Source: a virus
Length of the DNA: 27,812 nt
IMG/VR virus record: IMGVR_UViG_3300017593_000760
Span: 1-27,812 of that record
Reading direction: 5' to 3' (one strand)
Shown piece after piece: positions 7,875-15,054 of the stretch. Positions within the stretch are counted from its first letter, which is position 1, and every line of letters starts with the position of its first letter. The notes beneath the pieces were generated by a model. The model was not told where the DNA came from. It did not search any database and was given only the letters and a program-made list of their open reading frames with translations. Position numbers and translations under genes: made by a program.

Positions 7875-7981
7875 TTCTGTTCGGGAATCTTAATAACGTA
7901 AAGACTATAACAAAATGGGCAATAGAAGTAGCCACATTCTAATCTTACCAATTCCGAACCGCATATTGGGCATTCTAACAT
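7871..7981 (-). CDS. Tiny zinc-ribbon protein, 36 aa
   Basis: This short gene begins MLECPICGSELVRL and contains a second pair in YFYCPFCYS, giving a CxxC-x15-CxxC zinc ribbon that occupies almost the whole protein. Its ATG overlaps the primase stop (ATGTTAG) and its TGA overlaps the methyltransferase ATG (ATGA), so it is exactly threaded between the two, which is strong evidence that it is real. A role as a nucleic-acid or protein-binding accessory of primase or methyltransferase is inference from position only. Confidence 0.8.
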   Translation of the reverse strand: MLECPICGSELVRLECGYFYCPFCYSLYVIKIPEQK

Positions 7982-8826
7982 TTGTGCTTCCTCCACTTAC
8001 ACAGCTTCGGGATGCAATATCCTTGCTTCCTGATAGTGCCACACGATGGGATTTTATACTTCTTGCTTCTAATCTGATTGATTTGATATGCTGTTACTTC
8101 CTCATCCCAGTCTTCCCAACCATAGCCTTTAGCTTCCTCAATCAACTCTGCATCAGTCTTACCCTGTGCTATTCTCAAAGAAGCCCAAGCAAACCTTATG
8201 AATTGGGATGGGTGTCCCTCCCGAATGAAATACTCAATGCAAGGACGATAGAGTTCTTGAGGAACATCTTTAGGAATGGATTGGAACACGTGGATTTCTT
8301 CGCCATCAAGCAAATCAAATGGATTAACGAATTTGGTTATCTTCTGCCGTATGATTCTCACTCGCCGATTCAATTCTGGATAATAACTTCCTGGTAAACG
8401 CGCTAAACCATTTATGACACCATCGGTGATATCATCATAGTGTTCAATGCCAACAGTCTCAATAACATAATCAGAGATATTCCTGAATACATTGGAGTCC
8501 ATTTCAACTGGTGAAAGATGCAAATAAAAATGATATCCTCTTTTAGGTTCTGCTATTGTGAATGAGAGACCACGACGATTAGCAAAATCTTCAAGCTTTT
8601 TTATTTCTCGCTCTGCTATGCGCTTTTTACAATCAAAATCATAAAAAAGGTATAATGGGAATGCTTGTCTATCTTGGAACATGCTGATGCTTCCGTAAAG
8701 AGGTTCTTTCTGTATCAGGTATCTCATAATCTCGGATGATGACGTCACTGGGAATTGCTTGAGGTCTGCTTTAGCTATTCTGCGATAAAACCCATGCGGG
8801 AGATAATAGAACAAATCGTAATTCAT
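7975..8826 (-). CDS. Archaeo-eukaryotic primase: PriS-like catalytic domain fused to PriL-like Fe-S tail
   Basis: The 283-residue protein has the AEP catalytic metal motif FYDFD (Asp63, Asp65), the RGYHFYLH motif (His99), and RLPGSYYPELNRRVRI as third motif, as in the small subunit PriS. After about residue 190 it reads like the C-terminus of the large subunit PriL: PC at 196, a helix RFAWASLRIAQGKT, then PSCGTIRKQGYC and LCKW. Cys196, 262, 271 and 276 have the spacing of the four ligands of the PriL [4Fe-4S] cluster. Such PriS-PriL fusions are known from Nanoarchaeum and archaeal mobile elements; this one is very compact. It should make primers for the PolB in the next operon. Coupled by ATGA to the preceding small gene. 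Confidence 0.88.
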   Translation of the reverse strand: MNYDLFYYLPHGFYRRIAKADLKQFPVTSSSEIMRYLIQKEPLYGSISMFQDRQAFPLYLFYDFDCKKRIAEREIKKLEDFANRRGLSFTIAEPKRGYHFYLHLSPVEMDSNVFRNISDYVIETVGIEHYDDITDGVINGLARLPGSYYPELNRRVRIIRQKITKFVNPFDLLDGEEIHVFQSIPKDVPQELYRPCIEYFIREGHPSQFIRFAWASLRIAQGKTDAELIEEAKGYGWEDWDEEVTAYQINQIRSKKYKIPSCGTIRKQGYCIPKLCKWRKHKC

Positions 8827-9005
8827 TCGTTGAGAATTTCTTTTAACGCTCCATTCTTAAATGCGAAAAGGAATTCTTTTACTGCCCTATCGAGGACTTC
8901 TATCAAGGGAAGTATGTCTCTTGAATTACCTCTCTGTGTCATAGAAATCTCTATAAGAATGGATGGATTTTGGTATCTCAATGTGTACTTATTCTCTTCT
9001 ATCAT
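8823..9005 (-). CDS. Hypothetical protein, 60 aa, upstream of primase
   Basis: Not recognised. It starts at an ATG that overlaps the preceding stop (ATGA) and ends overlapping the primase start by ATGA. The N-terminal 30 residues look strand-forming (KYTLRYQNPSILIEISM) and the rest is a single helix (DILPLIEVLDRAVKEFLF). The position directly before the primase suggests a replication accessory, but nothing in the sequence proves it. Confidence 0.6.
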   Translation of the reverse strand: MIEENKYTLRYQNPSILIEISMTQRGNSRDILPLIEVLDRAVKEFLFAFKNGALKEILNE

Positions 9006-9157
9006 ATCCGTGTCAGCTCTTCATAGTCTGCTTTGCTTATCTCTTCAACGACAGTTCGGGTAAGAAGCACAATAGCCTCCTTTAGTTCATCAATATCCTT
9101 TGCGAGTTTAATATTTATTAGTTTCTTCTCTATTTCTTCCTTGTTTATTGCTAACAT
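9002..9157 (-). CDS. Small helical protein, 51 aa
   Basis: Begins MLAINKEEIEKKLINIKL and is predicted to be two charged helices, ending EEISKADYEELTRI. GGAG lies about 8 bases upstream of the ATG, and the stop overlaps the next start by ATGA, so it is part of the primase cluster. No family is recognised. The acidic/basic heptad-like pattern would suit a small coiled coil. Confidence 0.65.
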   Translation of the reverse strand: MLAINKEEIEKKLINIKLAKDIDELKEAIVLLTRTVVEEISKADYEELTRI

Positions 9158-9190
9158 ACTGCCTTCTCCAATAACAATTAAGACTTACGT

Positions 9191-9844
9191 TTAAATTCCG
9201 CCTTTAACTACGAATATCCCTAAGCTATCAGCAACATCTTCAGCTGAATCTAAGACTTGCTCAAGTCTCGTGAGTATCTCTAAGAGAAGCAGTCTCTCTC
9301 CCTCTTCCCTAAATGCTCTTCTAACCAACCGTATCAACCAGCTTCTATACAGCTCGTCTCCTCTGTTCTCATTACGATTAATACCTTTGATATAAAAACT
9401 GATCTCGTCTTGATTTATCGAAACGTCATAGAGGAAATAAACAGCAAGTGTAATATCCCTTATGGTTGATTTAAAGAGAGGAACGAAATCATCCCGCATC
9501 TGCAATGCAAGAGTGTTTGGTTCTATATTCGCTATCCTCCAAGCAGCACCTTCAATGTTATCAATGATATTATCGAGATTGTGGAGGAACACTTGGATAT
9601 CGCCCTTCTCTTCCGTTACTCTTGTATGGTCATAAAGAAGCATCATGTTCAAATCGTGAACTATTCGGTCTGCACGTTCTTCCATTTCTTTTATATTCGA
9701 GATTGTTTTGCTCGGATGCTCATTTGCTCCTAAATGCTCAAGAGCATCCACACTCTCCTCTATCACCGAAACCAGTTCTTGAATTGATTGAAGATAAGTT
9801 TCTGTCTTTCTCGGAATCAAATATCTTGAAATTCTTTTTAGCAT
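9191..9844 (-). CDS. DUF47/PhoU-like protein
   Basis: The 217-residue all-helical protein has the DUF47 (PhoU_div) pattern: EMEERADRIVHDL (53-65), GDIQVFLHNLDNIIDNIE (81-98), then ENRGDELYRSW and LEQVLDSAEDVADSLG, the repeated E/D-rich helices that bind metal clusters in PhoU-fold proteins. Cellular DUF47 proteins usually sit beside Pit-type phosphate transporters and modulate phosphate uptake. Here the gene lies between an adenine methyltransferase and the primase cluster, with no transporter in view. It could be a host-derived auxiliary gene acting on phosphate uptake during infection (inference). Its start overlaps the methyltransferase stop by 7 bases. Confidence 0.85.
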   Translation of the reverse strand: MLKRISRYLIPRKTETYLQSIQELVSVIEESVDALEHLGANEHPSKTISNIKEMEERADRIVHDLNMMLLYDHTRVTEEKGDIQVFLHNLDNIIDNIEGAAWRIANIEPNTLALQMRDDFVPLFKSTIRDITLAVYFLYDVSINQDEISFYIKGINRNENRGDELYRSWLIRLVRRAFREEGERLLLLEILTRLEQVLDSAEDVADSLGIFVVKGGI

Positions 9845-10614
9845 TTAATCTCTTTCACCTCTCCTGGATTGGTAAATAATTTTCCTTTTCTTACTTCTTC
9901 TCTTAATCGTTTCAATCCTAATTTATAATAAGTCGGGTCTTTCTCAATTGCTATTGAATTCCTTCCCAAAGATTCCGCTACTACGCTTGTAGTGAACATC
10001 CCCGCAAATGGGTCTAACACTATATCATTAGGAAAGCTCCAGTATTCCATGAGTTCCCTAATTACTTTACGAGGCTTGAGAGTGGGATGGTTGTATCGCT
10101 TTCGTTCATCTCCAAGAGCCTTTGGTGCAACAATGTAATCAGGATGTTCCTTGAGGGATTTATTAAAGTGGTGTTCATTTCCTTTCTGGCGCGTTGCAAT
10201 TATAAAGAGGATGGATGCACTGCTCCAAGCGTTGCTTCTAAACATCGGAATATATACGGGAGATATCCATACACCAATATTACGAATGTGACTTCCGTCC
10301 TTTTCAATTGCTTGCATTGTTCGTTCGGCTAATCGCTTACCCGTGAAAGTGATAAGAACTCCATTCTCCTTCAATATTGGTATGACAAGAGGAATCCAGT
10401 CTTCTGGGAATATCTCATTCTTGTCCCATTGACCAAAATCCAATGAATACTTTTGATTGTCTATGTTAAGACACGTCTCTTGAGAAATGTTGAAAGGTGG
10501 ATCAGTCAGGATCAAATCCACAGAGCCTTTAGGTAATAACGGAAGTATCTTACGACAGTCTCCGTGAAATGCATAATGCCTGATTTTGTCCTTAGGAAAC
10601 TCCAGCTTTATCAT
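9838..10614 (-). CDS. Beta-class DNA methyltransferase (DPPF) with altered SAM motif
   Basis: The 258-residue protein has catalytic motif TDPPFNIS (37-44) and motif I DPFAGMFTT (201-209). DPPF, like DPPY, points to adenine-N6 methylation. In motif I, the second glycine of the usual FxGxG is Phe207, a change at the SAM-binding loop that could reduce activity or simply be tolerated. Other landmarks (GDCRKILPLLPKGSVDLIL; HPTLKPRKVIREL) are intact. It overlaps the ERCC4 nuclease upstream by 23 bases and is coupled to the PhoU-like gene downstream, so it sits in the middle of the replication/repair operon. Confidence 0.9.
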   Translation of the reverse strand: MIKLEFPKDKIRHYAFHGDCRKILPLLPKGSVDLILTDPPFNISQETCLNIDNQKYSLDFGQWDKNEIFPEDWIPLVIPILKENGVLITFTGKRLAERTMQAIEKDGSHIRNIGVWISPVYIPMFRSNAWSSASILFIIATRQKGNEHHFNKSLKEHPDYIVAPKALGDERKRYNHPTLKPRKVIRELMEYWSFPNDIVLDPFAGMFTTSVVAESLGRNSIAIEKDPTYYKLGLKRLREEVRKGKLFTNPGEVKEIKC

Positions 10615-11239
10615 CTTTCCCGTAAAAGAAATCGAAGATACGCTTCTTAACTGGAGTATCCGCTTCCCTCGATTCTTCTATGACCTTAATGAGTGTTTGT
10701 GATTCCTTGAGGAGGTTTTCAGCTGTAATGTTACCAATGCGAGGGACACACATTAGACACGCAACTCGCAGAGAATGAAGGTTAGCATTGGTCTTCGATA
10801 CCTTTATATCGGCTGTTCTTGGAGGTGAGACCTTTTGCTTCTTTTCTATCATCATAGCGAGATACTTGAATGCACTACTCAACTTTGCAAACTCAACGAT
10901 AGGAATACCCATCATTAAGACTGAAATCTTCGTGCCTTCTACCATCGAATTCGTTATGCCTCTACGTGAGATGACTTCCCTCCAACTGAATTCATCACCA
11001 TCAAGAAGTAGAAAAGGATGAGCATAATTAGATTTCATTACATACAAATTAGTCCAAAAGGAAGGGCGTCTTGCAGAGGTAATGAAATCAGATGGAGTTT
11101 TCCTTTCGATTATAATATCCTCAAATTGAATGTCCCCTACCTCAAGCTTGCTACGTCTGATTTTAACGTCCTTTAGTGTTTGAACTGCTGTTTCATAAAC
11201 ATGCTTGGGTTCTCTTGTATCCACTATTACCTCGCTCAT
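10592..11239 (-). CDS. ERCC4/XPF-Hef-type structure-specific nuclease
   Basis: A 215-residue protein with an ERCC4 nuclease domain: VDTRE (6-10), GDI with Asp36, and the hallmark ERKTPSDF (45-52), which together form the ERKxxxD active site that cuts branched DNA. The C-terminal part around VACLMCVPRIGNITAENLLKE (about 158-178) looks like a helix-hairpin-helix unit, as in archaeal XPF. There is no N-terminal helicase, so it resembles the short archaeal XPF form. It probably resolves flaps, forks or recombination intermediates alongside the RadA-like and DHH proteins of the same operon. The start overlaps the preceding stop by ATGA. Confidence 0.9.
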   Translation of the reverse strand: MSEVIVDTREPKHVYETAVQTLKDVKIRRSKLEVGDIQFEDIIIERKTPSDFITSARRPSFWTNLYVMKSNYAHPFLLLDGDEFSWREVISRRGITNSMVEGTKISVLMMGIPIVEFAKLSSAFKYLAMMIEKKQKVSPPRTADIKVSKTNANLHSLRVACLMCVPRIGNITAENLLKESQTLIKVIEESREADTPVKKRIFDFFYGKDDKAGVS

Positions 11240-11568
11240 CTATACATCGGGTCTGGTTTAGGAGTAGAATTAGAGGCTACATTCGGAACCTCCTCAAATG
11301 TGAATAATTCATCTAATGGTTCATCTTCATCAAATAATTCTTCTATGAGCTCCTCTAAAAACTCATCAATTGCGTAATTCATTGTTTCTTCATCGAGATC
11401 CATTGTGAGTTCTTCAAGACATAGAATCAACGCTGCCCTCGCAGTCGTTGGATTGGTCTTTTTTAATCTCGATAGGATAGTCTTTGCTAATTTCTTAGCT
11501 GATCCTTCTTCTTTAGAAGTAATAACCGTGCCAATAGCAGCACTCACTTTTTCCATATCAATTTTCAT
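11236..11568 (-). CDS. Acidic hypothetical protein, about 110 aa
   Basis: Not recognised. The start at 11568 (MKIDMEKVSAAIG) is chosen because GAGG lies 8 bases upstream; the in-frame ATG at 11613 overlaps the RadA-like gene and has no ribosome site. The first 60 residues look like a compact helical domain (KKLAKTILSRLKKTN, TARAALILCLEEL), followed by a strongly acidic stretch (EELIEELFDEDEPLDELF) and a disordered proline-rich tail. Acidic tails of this kind are common in SSB-like and other hub proteins, so it may recruit the flanking recombination enzymes (inference). Confidence 0.6.
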   Translation of the reverse strand: MKIDMEKVSAAIGTVITSKEEGSAKKLAKTILSRLKKTNPTTARAALILCLEELTMDLDEETMNYAIDEFLEELIEELFDEDEPLDELFTFEEVPNVASNSTPKPDPMYR

Positions 11569-11599
11569 TCTGATTACCTCACATCGTTTATCACTCGAA

Positions 11600-12364
11600 T
11601 TATACAAAGCCATAATCTTTCTTTAGAGGTAGTTGATGCCATTTGCTCTCCAATTTACCTAAATATCGCCTTCTTCTTATCTGCTTATAGAGTGTCTTTT
11701 CGTCTGTTTCAACCTTGAATGATGGAGTGCGCAACTGAAGGACATACTTGGCATTATAAGCCAGAGTATCTCCACCCCAGATTCTCCCTTCGTCAAATCT
11801 ATTCGCCTTATCCTGTGATTGATGCGAAACTACTATGATGGCAACATCAGTTTCATCAAGAATTAAAGAGAGCTGACCGAGTATTCGTGAGATTACATCG
11901 GCTCTCGCACCAAAGTTCTGACGTGCACTTCCTATTGCACCCTTAATGGGCGTTGTTATTGAATCGAGCACTAAGACTTCACATTTGTGTTGCTTAATAT
12001 ATTCGAGTGCAGGAAATCTTTCCGTGATAGTGATATTGCTTTCGACCTTGCCCGCTTTACCCTCTTCTCCTTTCGTTATCAACTGGATATTCAAACCTAG
12101 TGCATTGCCTAAGGAATAGAGAGAACGGCAATTCAATTGAAACGGCTGATGGAATTTACTGCCAAATCGTGGTTGGAGGAATTTAGTAAACGCTTTTGGG
12201 TCTCCTATCTCGGTATTTATCACTACGCTATTGGTCTGACATGCTAATTGATAAGCTAAAAGAGACTTACCTGAATTGGGACCTCCGAAGAGAAAGAGCA
12301 TCTCATTTTGTGTCAATCCCCCGTCAACTAATTCATCAACTACTTTTGCGTCAAACCTGAACAT
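11600..12364 (-). CDS. RadA/RadB-like RecA-superfamily ATPase
   Basis: The 254-residue protein has Walker A GGPNSGKS (27-34), Walker B VLVLDS (130-135), a VVSHQS segment, and GGDTLAYNAKYVLQL typical of RadA/RadB and KaiC relatives. It lacks the N-terminal DNA-binding domain of full RadA, so it is closest in layout to RadB or to viral recombinases. It probably handles strand exchange or loading during recombination-dependent replication. GGAGTGAGAG precedes the ATG, and it starts 6 bases after the DHH gene. Confidence 0.88.
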   Translation of the reverse strand: MFRFDAKVVDELVDGGLTQNEMLFLFGGPNSGKSLLAYQLACQTNSVVINTEIGDPKAFTKFLQPRFGSKFHQPFQLNCRSLYSLGNALGLNIQLITKGEEGKAGKVESNITITERFPALEYIKQHKCEVLVLDSITTPIKGAIGSARQNFGARADVISRILGQLSLILDETDVAIIVVSHQSQDKANRFDEGRIWGGDTLAYNAKYVLQLRTPSFKVETDEKTLYKQIRRRRYLGKLESKWHQLPLKKDYGFV

Positions 12365-12370
12365 CTTCTC

Positions 12371-13246
12371 TCACTCCAATAAGGATAAAATAGAGAGGTG
12401 AGGAGGGGAGATAGTCCCTCCCTTTGCCTCTGCGTGTCCACCTACCACTAATTCGATATTCTTCTCTTCCGCTTTAGCCTTTAACTTGGACTCTAACCAG
12501 TTCGATAAATCCCCTCGTATTGAGAATGCACCAGTCTCAGTATTCTGTATGAGGATGGTCTCTTGTATACTCCTTGATAATTGGGTTGCTATCCTTCCCT
12601 CTACTGCGATATCAGATGAGATTTGACCTACCAATATGTCATTCCATTCTATTAGTTCTAATTCTTGGAGTACTGAATTAACTCGTGTCTTCAGTAATTG
12701 TTTAGCTTCCAAACATCTTGGGTCATTGATAACGTCTATTGGCTTCCTTGCTTCCTCAAGAACGTCCCATGCATCAAACTCCTGTCCCAATCTACAAAGA
12801 GCATTTATACCGGATGATAGGAGGTGATATAACCTCAGGTGGAATGGAACGTTCTTATAGCCATAGAATTTCGTATGCCTCGTCTTCAACATAGGACAAG
12901 TATCCCACACTTCTAAAGGAATAGAATAGGGTTCCATGTCCCCAACTGCTCCAATGGCAGTAATCCACCATTTTTCTGTGGGAATCTTGTCCTTATAATG
13001 GTTGAAGACAATCACAGCCGTTGGAACATTATCAAAAATCAATTCGTATTTCCGCTCGCTTGGGTGATTGGGATGGTGGTCTATGACAAGTCCATTGAAG
13101 GAAGGGTCTGGGTGCATATCCAATACAACAGTTGAACCCTCAGCGATATTCCCGAAGTCCCGTATCTCTACTGTGTCCTCTCCATTCGCTAAGGTATAAA
13201 GAAAAGCTGCGGAGAGTCCGTCCGCGTCGTGATGAGTTGTTATCAT
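12371..13246 (-). CDS. DHH/DHHA1 phosphoesterase, RecJ/GAN-like
   Basis: The 291-residue protein shows motif I THHDADG (4-10), motif II VLDMHP (41-46), motif III IDHHPNHP (55-62), motif IV GAVGDME (99-105), and the DHHA1 signature GGHAEAKGG (269-277). These are the manganese-binding and substrate-binding elements of RecJ, nanoRNase and archaeal GAN proteins. A 5'-3' single-strand exonuclease role in replication or repair is the likeliest reading, given its coupling to a RadA-like ATPase; oligonucleotide hydrolysis is the alternative. It overlaps the preceding stop by ATGA. Confidence 0.92.
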   Translation of the reverse strand: MITTHHDADGLSAAFLYTLANGEDTVEIRDFGNIAEGSTVVLDMHPDPSFNGLVIDHHPNHPSERKYELIFDNVPTAVIVFNHYKDKIPTEKWWITAIGAVGDMEPYSIPLEVWDTCPMLKTRHTKFYGYKNVPFHLRLYHLLSSGINALCRLGQEFDAWDVLEEARKPIDVINDPRCLEAKQLLKTRVNSVLQELELIEWNDILVGQISSDIAVEGRIATQLSRSIQETILIQNTETGAFSIRGDLSNWLESKLKAKAEEKNIELVVGGHAEAKGGTISPPHLSILSLLE

Positions 13247-13842
13247 TTCTTTAGTTTCAATCCGTTTTTACCCAATGAATATTCTCTTCCTTTCATAGAG
13301 GTCAAGACTTCCTTTATGCTATCAAAGTCCTCGCTTCCTATCTCCAATCCGACTTTCAGTGCCAATTCCTCTATGTTAGCATAAGTCTCGCCTTCACACT
13401 GTTTGAGTGCTTCTCTAACCTTCTTCTCAAGCTCACCCGTCTCCTTAATTGTAACATTCCAGCTTTGGTTACCCTTCCTCTGCATCGTAAAGACCAAGTC
13501 AGTCCACTCTTCTGGTTTCTCTATATCCCGACCGCTATCTTCAATTGCCTGTCTTATCGCTCCCACCGCACTCTCACTTACCGAAAGGACAGCTATACTA
13601 TCCTCTTCCATAGCGTAAATGTATGTCTCAAGCACTCCATTTCGGAGCTTCTCATTCACCTCTCGTCCAGCAAGGTCAGTCTCGCCAGGGAAGTATCGCA
13701 CCCATTCTCCCTTGTTCAGCTCTATGCCTTCGGGAGTCTTCCCAGCTTCAAACCTAAAAGTAACTGTCTTCTTATCATTTTGCCCAAAGAATATCACAGG
13801 TATGGATGTCTTGACCTCACCCATCTTAACAACTTCTGGCAT
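13243..13842 (-). CDS. Hypothetical protein, 199 aa, in recombination cluster
   Basis: Family not recognised. The first 130 residues are strand-rich (IPVIFFGQNDKKTVTFRF, then WTDLVFTMQRKGNQSWNVTI), suggesting one or two beta-barrel modules, and the last 65 residues look like a small helical domain ending in a basic tail (SLGKNGLKLKK). The order before RecJ-like and RadA-like genes makes a single-stranded-DNA-binding or recombination-mediator role attractive, but I see no OB-fold signature that proves it. GGAGGTGATG gives a strong ribosome site, and the preceding gene's stop codon is directly adjacent. Confidence 0.7.
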   Translation of the reverse strand: MPEVVKMGEVKTSIPVIFFGQNDKKTVTFRFEAGKTPEGIELNKGEWVRYFPGETDLAGREVNEKLRNGVLETYIYAMEEDSIAVLSVSESAVGAIRQAIEDSGRDIEKPEEWTDLVFTMQRKGNQSWNVTIKETGELEKKVREALKQCEGETYANIEELALKVGLEIGSEDFDSIKEVLTSMKGREYSLGKNGLKLKK

Positions 13843-14154
13843 TTATTCATCACCTCCTTTTAATTTATCATTTTCTTCGAATATCTCAAGAAGTTTAGTC
13901 TTGTATGCTGCTTTAAGAGCTCCTTCGTGAATGTTCAAGATCTTCCCCGATGAAGAGCCTCCAGATAACTGAACAGCCTCACAGTGAATCGCATAGCTTA
14001 ATGTATCCATGATATCTTGGATGACATCCGTCTGAGAGAAATCACCATTGAAGAGCTTAGTAATTGCCTTTTTATAAGTTGCTTCTCTTTCTTCATTTTC
14101 TGCTTCAATTGCACTCTCAAACATATCCATTATTTTATCCACTATTTCTTCCAT
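13843..14154 (-). CDS. Hypothetical helical protein, 103 aa
   Basis: Not recognised. GGAGG precedes the ATG. The protein is acidic and helical, with a central Ser/Gly loop (QLSGGSSSGKIL) and a C-terminal helix (ALKAAYKTKLLEIFEEND). The loop resembles a P-loop by chance only, because no Walker B or ATPase core is present. It is directly followed by the 199-residue protein, and the two are probably translated together. Confidence 0.65.
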   Translation of the reverse strand: MEEIVDKIMDMFESAIEAENEEREATYKKAITKLFNGDFSQTDVIQDIMDTLSYAIHCEAVQLSGGSSSGKILNIHEGALKAAYKTKLLEIFEENDKLKGGDE

Positions 14155-14168
14155 TTATCTTCCTCCTA

Positions 14169-14348
14169 TTATCTTAAAGAGGTAGATTGTAGAGATATAC
14201 GTATTTGTTTCTGTGTGCGGGAAGAGAAGAACCATCGAAGCCACGATTTCTTCTTGTGATGAACACCGTTAGGAGGTAGGCGACCATATTTATTCCCTAA
14301 GAAGCGACTGATGAATCTCCACTGGTCTTCAATTTCTAAAATTTTCAT
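14169..14348 (-). CDS. Small basic protein, 59 aa
   Basis: Not recognised. The ATG at 14348 (MKILEIEDQWRF) follows the end of the preceding gene by a few bases. The C-terminal 30 residues are strongly basic and aromatic (HHKKKSWLRWFFSSRTQK), which may indicate nucleic-acid or membrane contact. No ideal ribosome site is seen; GAGG is adjacent to the ATG, too close for normal use. The leader is part of a repeated 33-bp sequence. Confidence 0.45.
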   Translation of the reverse strand: MKILEIEDQWRFISRFLGNKYGRLPPNGVHHKKKSWLRWFFSSRTQKQIRISLQSTSLR

Positions 14349-14350
14349 CC

Positions 14351-14383
14351 TCAATATTATCCTTCTGTTTCAGGAGTTGTGGA
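14351..14383 (-). repeat. Copy 1 of a 33-bp bipartite repeat
   Basis: TCAATATTATCCTT, then 8 unrelated bases, then GGAGTTGTGGA on the plus strand. The same two blocks with the same 8-base spacing occur at 16040-16072. On the minus strand it spans the end of the 89-aa gene and the start region of the 59-aa gene. Confidence 0.65.
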
Positions 14384-14626
14384 TTGAACTATTGATGTCA
14401 ATCTTGAGTTGCTAACTCCAACTTTACAAAGATACCTCTTATGGAATTTCTCGCACTCACCTTCAGCTATAATATATCCAAGCCGAGTATCCTCATTAGA
14501 CAGAATAATGTCCCCGGGTTCCAAATAATCGTATTCCCCGATATGCGACGTATAATATTCAAGCCTATCATGTTCCTCAGAGCATATCGGACATTTGTGA
14601 GGAATGAGAAAAACTAAATATCCCAT
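14357..14626 (-). CDS. Hypothetical protein with Cys/His metal-site candidate, 89 aa
   Basis: Not recognised. AGGAG precedes the ATG. The N-terminal CPICSEEHDRL and a later GECEKFHKRYLC give candidate zinc ligands (CxxC plus C...H...C). The middle (YLEPGDIILSNEDTRLGYIIAEGE) is strand-rich and could be a small barrel. The C-terminal tail QSTTPETEG resembles the QSTTQ end of the gene at 27040-27258 and an out-of-frame NSTTP-type reading near 16060, in line with the repeated DNA there. Confidence 0.6.
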   Translation of the reverse strand: MGYLVFLIPHKCPICSEEHDRLEYYTSHIGEYDYLEPGDIILSNEDTRLGYIIAEGECEKFHKRYLCKVGVSNSRLTSIVQSTTPETEG

Positions 14627-14763
14627 TTCTCCTTCTCGTATATTACATAGAACGTATCGCCATCCTCGTGTGGGACTATATTAATCGAAATGATATTGAC
14701 GCTGGGGTCATTAAGAAGCCGTTCCACTAAACTCAACTGATTAAAAGCTCTTATTAATTTCAT
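14614..14763 (-). CDS. Small hypothetical protein, 49 aa
   Basis: Begins MKLIRAFNQLSLVERLL and continues through a strand-forming segment (NIISINIVPHEDGDTFYVIY) to a stop that overlaps the next gene. GGAGG lies 11 bases upstream, inside the end of the preceding gene, which it overlaps by 23 bases. It fills what would otherwise be a 114-base gap in a densely packed operon, which supports it. The compact helix-strand-strand pattern is protein-like; no family is recognised. Confidence 0.65.
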   Translation of the reverse strand: MKLIRAFNQLSLVERLLNDPSVNIISINIVPHEDGDTFYVIYEKEKWDI

Positions 14764-15010
14764 TATCGTTCTTTCCTCCTTTCCCGAAATTTGTGAATGG
14801 TGAAGTCATAATCTCTTCCATTGTCTCCTTATCGTTCCTATAATATGCTTCCATAAACTCTTGCTCCGCTTTCGCATCTATCTCCTCTTGATGAACTTCA
14901 CATGGATTTTCTCCTCTTTCACACATCTTTTGGAACTCTTCCAGGGATAATTTACATCTCCCTTCTTTCGAATCCCAATATTTGCATTTGATTGGATGAT
15001 TACAACTCAT
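14741..15010 (-). CDS. Cysteine-rich small protein, 89 aa
   Basis: Starts MSCNHPIKCKYWD and has cysteines at about 3, 9, 19, 30 and 37 (GRCKLSLEEFQKMCERGENPC), a likely zinc-binding N-terminal domain, followed by an acidic helical tail. An in-frame GTG at 15040 would add 10 charged residues but lacks a ribosome site. The Cys pattern suggests a metal-bound recruitment module. The last 23 bases overlap the 49-residue gene. Confidence 0.65.
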   Translation of the reverse strand: MSCNHPIKCKYWDSKEGRCKLSLEEFQKMCERGENPCEVHQEEIDAKAEQEFMEAYYRNDKETMEEIMTSPFTNFGKGGKNDNEINKSF

Positions 15011-15054
15011 TTTCTTCTCATCGCCTTCCCTTCTCTCCACCTATACTACAAATC

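Noticed and set aside
13843-14154. P-loop-like GGSSSGK in the 103-aa protein
   Set aside because: No following Ser/Thr, no Walker B and too small for a P-loop NTPase; probably a flexible Ser/Gly loop.
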